Assembly: GCF_000234665.1 (NCBI RefSeq)
Contig: NC_018317.1
Location: forward strand, 529,285 to 593,284
Reading direction: 5' to 3'
DNA from: Leishmania mexicana MHOM/GT/2001/U1103
Taxonomy: Eukaryota; Euglenozoa; Kinetoplastea; Trypanosomatida; Trypanosomatidae
Length of the DNA: 64,000 bases
Position numbers and translations under genes: made by a program. Below the pieces are notes generated by a model that worked only from the letters and a program-made list of their open reading frames with translations, was not told where the DNA came from and ran no database searches. This document shows positions 61,701 to 64,000 of this stretch, piece by piece. Numbering within the stretch: the first letter of the stretch is position 1; every line of letters starts with the position of its first letter.

Positions 61701-64000
61701 GCAGACGGTCGAGGATGGTGAAGGTGCCGGACTTGGGGTTCATCGCACCAACATACCGCACGTCCACCACCTCCTTCTGCAGAATCTTGACGCGGTCGTA
61801 CCAGAAGCCGTAGCCGACATGCTGCTGCAGCAGCGCCACAGCCTCCTGCGTGCCGTACTTGTCTGGGGTTGGCATGTTCATGTCATCCAGGAAGAACACC
61901 AGCTTCTTGCGATTCGGCGGGCCGTAGGTACGGCCAGAGCGCTTCTCCAGCGACTGCTCCATCACCGCCTGCAAGCCAGAGGACGAGGTGCGGGCGTTAA
62001 AGGAAACGACACGGAACACCACCTTCTCGTTGTCCAGTGAGCGCAGCTTCGACATGATTAGGTTCGTCTTACCCGTGCCAGCAGTACCGACCAGCATGAC
62101 ACCCTTCGCGTTGTCGACAAAGAGGCTCATGAGATACGACATGCGCACCGTGTCAGCGGTTTGCACGGACACGGACGACAGCTGTATATCCGCGTCCATC
62201 GTGTAGGGCTGCACGAGCTCCGTCCACGGCTTCCAGTCGAACAGCACGGCGCCGCTGTTGTCCTTGGTCTTGTCTATGTAGTAGTCGAACACCGATCCGG
62301 CATCAGAGATCTTCATGTTCGGGAACTCCTTCTTCCACTGGTTTGAGAAGTTGAGCCGCATGTCAATGCGGCCGTCGGAGCTCGGCAGCGGGCCGCCAAA
62401 GGCCCAGATGGCGGCGAACACAAAGTACTTTTCGTACACTTCGAAAGGGTTAGAGTTCTTCGCCAGCTCCTCCGGCTCCATCGTCTTGAAGATACCGTCG
62501 AGGAGGAAGCAAAGGGTTTGGACCACGTTGATGTCCATCACAGACACGATCGGCCGCATGCTGCGCTTCCAGAACTCAAAGATAAACGGCACATACTTGT
62601 CGAAGAGGTTATCGAGGATCACACCCTCGCGCTTCTCCCGCGACGCGATCCACTTGTCCTTGAACGGGCCCCAGCCCAGATCCGATTCGTTGATGAAGAT
62701 GACACCGGCCCGCGACACTGTCGCCGGCGAGGCGTTGCGCAGGTGCGACACCTCGAAAATCATTCGCATCGAGTCCGTCAGCGGTATACGCTCATTCGAC
62801 ACGAGCGTTAGCATCTTGTTGTCGTCCATCACGGTGTTCATCGACTCAATCCACTCTGCGTCGATGATGCCGTCCAGCACGATCCACTTCATGTTCCTCT
62901 TTTTCTTCGACTCCACGGCATAGTCGCGGAAGATCGTCGACAGAATGCCGTCGCGCCACTCCTTCTGCGGGGTGAAGTAGCCGTACAGCTCATTCGAGGA
63001 GATCGCCTTGGGGTTGAGGCACGACGAGACCGCCTTGGCCTTCCACTCGTCCTGGTGTAGCTTCGTCAGCGCACCCTGCAAACAGCGCCAGCACTCAGTC
63101 TTGCCCGCACCGGCCGCACCGAGGATAAACACGGAGTGGCGTACATGCAGCAGTTCCTCGTACTGCACGCACTTCAGGATGAAGATGTCGTTCTCGCCTG
63201 GGAAGTTGCCCTGCTCCTTGCAGACAGCCTTACAGGCAGCGACCAGTTCCGGCTTGTTCTTCTTCGGCACGTCGAGGTTCGGGAAAAGCGAGCGGATCAG
63301 ACCCATGAACACGTACACGTCGTCCTTGCTCAGCTTCGCCATGTTTGTGTCTCGGAGGGCACGCATCAACACGTTGCGCTCCGGAAGATCAGGATCGCCG
63401 CGCTTGAGGGCGCCAGCGATGTACAAGACGGACTTCACGGCACGCAAACCCCAGTCGTAGTGATCCTGCGGTGACAACAGCTCCTTGTTCAGGCGATACA
63501 GCGTGACGAACTTCAGGGCAAGATCCTTGGCATCGCCAAAACCCTCCGCAGCCAGCATGATCTCACAAATGTTCTTAAGGTCCGGCACGCACATGGCGCA
63601 CGGGCGGAAGAGCGACTTGATGTTCTCCGGCAGCTCCGTACGGCCGGCGTAGCCCGGGTTCATGGTGATCCACATGCCCACAGAGCGCTTGAGCGAGATC
63701 TCCTCACCCACGAAGCGGAAGCGCGACTTGTTCTCCTTGAGCGCGTTCAAGATGGAGCCCACCTGCGTCGCGACGACGGAGAGCACCTCAATGGAGATGC
63801 GGTTGAACTCATCGAAGCAGCCCCACGAGCCGGACATGGCGAGACCCTTGAAGATCTGGCCGAGAGTAATGTAGTTCATCTGATCGGAGCAGTTGAACAC
63901 GTAACAGGCAATGCCCATGTTGCGCGCCAGGTCCTTGGTGGTCTCTGTCTTGCCCGTACCAGCCGGCCCTGCTGGTGCGCCGCCCTGTTTCAGACGCAGC
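55738..64000 (-). CDS. Axonemal outer-arm dynein heavy chain, N-terminal part beyond window
   Basis: The frame is open from the window edge to a stop at 55738, about 2,750 residues of a protein normally near 4,500. The fragment opens inside AAA1 with P-loop GPAGTGKTETTKD (about 63937-63969) and CFDEFNRI. P-loops of AAA2 (GAAGAGKTE, 63096-63122), AAA3 (GTAGTGKTN, 62063-62090) and AAA4 (GVGGSGKQS, 61021-61047) follow. The stalk coiled coils and microtubule-binding tip span about 59400-60360. AAA5, AAA6 and the C-terminal domain complete it. CYVFNCSDQMNY is typical of axonemal chains. Gene order points to the outer-arm beta chain (LmjF.13.1650 from memory), which drives flagellar beating. An acidic insert of about 100 residues interrupts AAA6. 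Confidence 0.95.
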   Translation of the reverse strand, partial: LRLKQGGAPAGPAGTGKTETTKDLARNMGIACYVFNCSDQMNYITLGQIFKGLAMSGSWGCFDEFNRISIEVLSVVATQVGSILNALKENKSRFRFVGEEISLKRSVGMWITMNPGYAGRTELPENIKSLFRPCAMCVPDLKNICEIMLAAEGFGDAKDLALKFVTLYRLNKELLSPQDHYDWGLRAVKSVLYIAGALKRGDPDLPERNVLMRALRDTNMAKLSKDDVYVFMGLIRSLFPNLDVPKKNKPELVAACKAVCKEQGNFPGENDIFILKCVQYEELLHVRHSVFILGAAGAGKTECWRCLQGALTKLHQDEWKAKAVSSCLNPKAISSNELYGYFTPQKEWRDGILSTIFRDYAVESKKKRNMKWIVLDGIIDAEWIESMNTVMDDNKMLTLVSNERIPLTDSMRMIFEVSHLRNASPATVSRAGVIFINESDLGWGPFKDKWIASREKREGVILDNLFDKYVPFIFEFWKRSMRPIVSVMDINVVQTLCFLLDGIFKTMEPEELAKNSNPFEVYEKYFVFAAIWAFGGPLPSSDGRIDMRLNFSNQWKKEFPNMKISDAGSVFDYYIDKTKDNSGAVLFDWKPWTELVQPYTMDADIQLSSVSVQTADTVRMSYLMSLFVDNAKGVMLVGTAGTGKTNLIMSKLRSLDNEKVVFRVVSFNARTSSSGLQAVMEQSLEKRSGRTYGPPNRKKLVFFLDDMNMPTPDKYGTQEAVALLQQHVGYGFWYDRVKILQKEVVDVRYVGAMNPKSGTFTILDRLLRHFAVFSTNMPDRADLVSIYGQILQAHTKPFSRDIRDTLTTLLTNATIELHSNVAKLFFPTAIKFHYQWNMREMFNIFQGLCKSNPKLHKSSLQLVRLWVHECNRTFRDRMADDADMKRYDALLQEVIMRAGFSDVKAKDVMEEPLLWAPFYTTPDGQENVYNETDYDEAGAYLRKKLADYNENYASMNLVLFNQAIEHVCRIARITSNPRGNAFLVGVGGSGKQSLARLASYINGHDIFQILVTSTYDINDFRNDMQELYRKCGVRGYPFAFIITDTQIVSVDMLVYLNDMLSSGNVPELFNQDERESIIASVVNEVKASGVADYSNPDVCWEHFIHKVRSNLHIILCFSPVSKNFAAWCRQFPALANTTVIDWFLSWPEQALRSVAQRFLFEIDLGGEEMTQNIADFMAYCQIKVTETCEEYYAQEKRHAYTTPKSFLELIAFYKDLLARKRKENSDQTDRLVSGIDKIKEAGAQVQGLQEVLQRESVEVEEARQKTSALLETVGREKSVVEEQSAIAAKEESKTNKIVEEVTSFEKQCQEDLAKAQPLVQEALAALDTLDKASIAELKNLGKPPEDVQMVAICVLVLTANPRSIPSMKQRSWNECKKMMNQVDRFLTELRNFDVNNIPQVCIDQIQVYINNPSFDPDIIRNKSFAAAGLCKWAIGMNRYHAVRCEVRPKEERLAEAQQRLVSSRAALKKIQDKVADLQAKLGALVSQYDEAVAEADAIEAKAKKTQMKMNLAQRLVSGLADESVRWGATIEKLKEAAKLLVGDVLLSASFVSYIGPFSKAFREQIVEQDWLPEIKRLGIPMTEDLDVTMDVLTSEAAVASWNNEGLPSDRVSTENGAILNNCMRWPLMIDPQLQGIKWIRTREEKNGLRVVQTTQKGWQRTLQTCIEEGLPCLIEGLGEFVEPVLDGVLSRQTFRKGGREFIKLGATEVEYNPKFRLILQTKLGNPHYGPEVNAQTTLINFMVTETGLEDQLLAVVVSQERPDLENKRGMLIRQMNTMTIELQQCENGLLYELTNATGDILENVTLVENLEATKKKAKDINASFAQAVVTQKDIAQNRLRYTDVAVRGSLLFFQIDQLWKIDHMYQYSLEAFMVVFNKALASAPQPENKKDVTKRVANVTESITENVFAYVSRGLFERHKLIFSSLLTFAILSRRNEINLKQLDFLLRGKKKTGVVRPETVTGWCTQPNWDAVQALAEVEGATPSFSLLPSDMAENNRWFQYCELEKPEVEKMPGEWKNLSNFERLLVLRCLRPDRLTAALEMFVGTTIGRFFVSDQAVDISVSYQNSSTTTPLFFILSPGVDPVKAVEELGRKLGYTYDRENFYNVSLGQGQEVVADRALDKCFAEGGWALLSNIHLVEKWLRTLERRLDTYAETYTRVAQLRKEIAERKAGERSAAAGGVGDGDREQHDDEEAEEKSVPSHGESGEGETDEDMGDDEDGAKAGSGSTARDKKNDIIVVTDDEIEFDGVKGHPDFRVFLSAEPSNVIPIGVLQRSVKLTSEPPTGIRQNIVRAMSNFSDEPWEKSAKPTEYRCIMFSMCFFHAVVVERKKFGPLGWNRAYPFNAGDLTTCMEVAANYIEDRPKVPWEDLRYVFGEIMYGGHITDDWDRVLCMAYLQSYLIPDCCDGLQLAPGVAVPAPASYQEYMQWLTTSEDFPAESPLLYGLHPNAEINYRTMQADVLFKTINELQPKKHSGGDMLSPQDIVQQKIEEIRERLPEPHNLQDLSERLEDDRSPQQHVFYQESERMNILIETLRASLEELNLGLKGALSMSTAMQELFDQMYLDKMPERWARVSFMSQRMLGSWVENFMARNEQLVSWNADLQTPKVTNISLFFNPMSFLTAIMQTTSIINSFDLDQMALVVDVLKKSADQIDSNARDGCYVTGLAMEGARWDGTAGCIEESRLKDLYPKMPIMQVRSLPLSKIDRRDQYECPVYKTQARGPGFVVGFYLKSKQPSRKWVIAGVGLLLDVVE

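Overview
The window is a piece of a Leishmania-type trypanosomatid nuclear chromosome. Thirteen protein genes lie head to tail on the minus strand, each a single uninterrupted reading frame. Spacers of 1 to 7 kb are full of GT/CA and purine runs. There is no strand switch, and pyrimidine tracts suited to spliced-leader trans-splicing precede many start codons. Gene content and order (miltefosine transporter, squalene monooxygenase, POLID, MPK7, outer-arm dynein heavy chain) match from memory the distal part of L. major chromosome 13, about LmjF.13.1530 to LmjF.13.1650. The species cannot be fixed by eye.

Transcription runs from high to low coordinates, so the gene order is: axonemal dynein heavy chain (5' end beyond the window), MAP kinase MPK7, mitochondrial DNA polymerase I-like POLID, squalene monooxygenase, kinesin-13, a p166-like inner-membrane coiled-coil protein, SAS-4/CPAP, the E2 variant UEV1/MMS2, a PPP phosphatase with a long N-terminal extension, a RagA-like GTPase, a WD40-like protein of unknown role, a HAD-type protein, and the P4-ATPase flippase known as the miltefosine transporter (C-terminus beyond the window).

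These genes are co-transcribed rather than one pathway, but themes recur. Flagellum and centriole: dynein, SAS-4 and kinesin-13. Kinetoplast DNA: POLID and the p166-like protein. Signalling: MPK7, PPP phosphatase and RagA. Lipids and sterols: flippase and squalene monooxygenase.

The spacers hold three SIDER2-like degenerate retroposons (about 6.3-6.8, 25.3-25.8 and 54.2-54.7 kb), a truncated signature near 14.26 kb, and a GC-rich island near 22.0-22.75 kb that may be a dead LINE remnant. Two SIDER2-like copies share a 346-bp block with one mismatch in inverted orientation 18.7 kb apart. Two 100-N assembly gaps occur; one cuts into a 31-bp tandem repeat. No CRISPR, rRNA or tRNA was recognised. 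The most notable points are the near-identical inverted repeat pair, the gap-edge satellite, the GC-rich island and lineage-specific insertions in MPK7 and dynein. No wholly new multi-gene system is evident.
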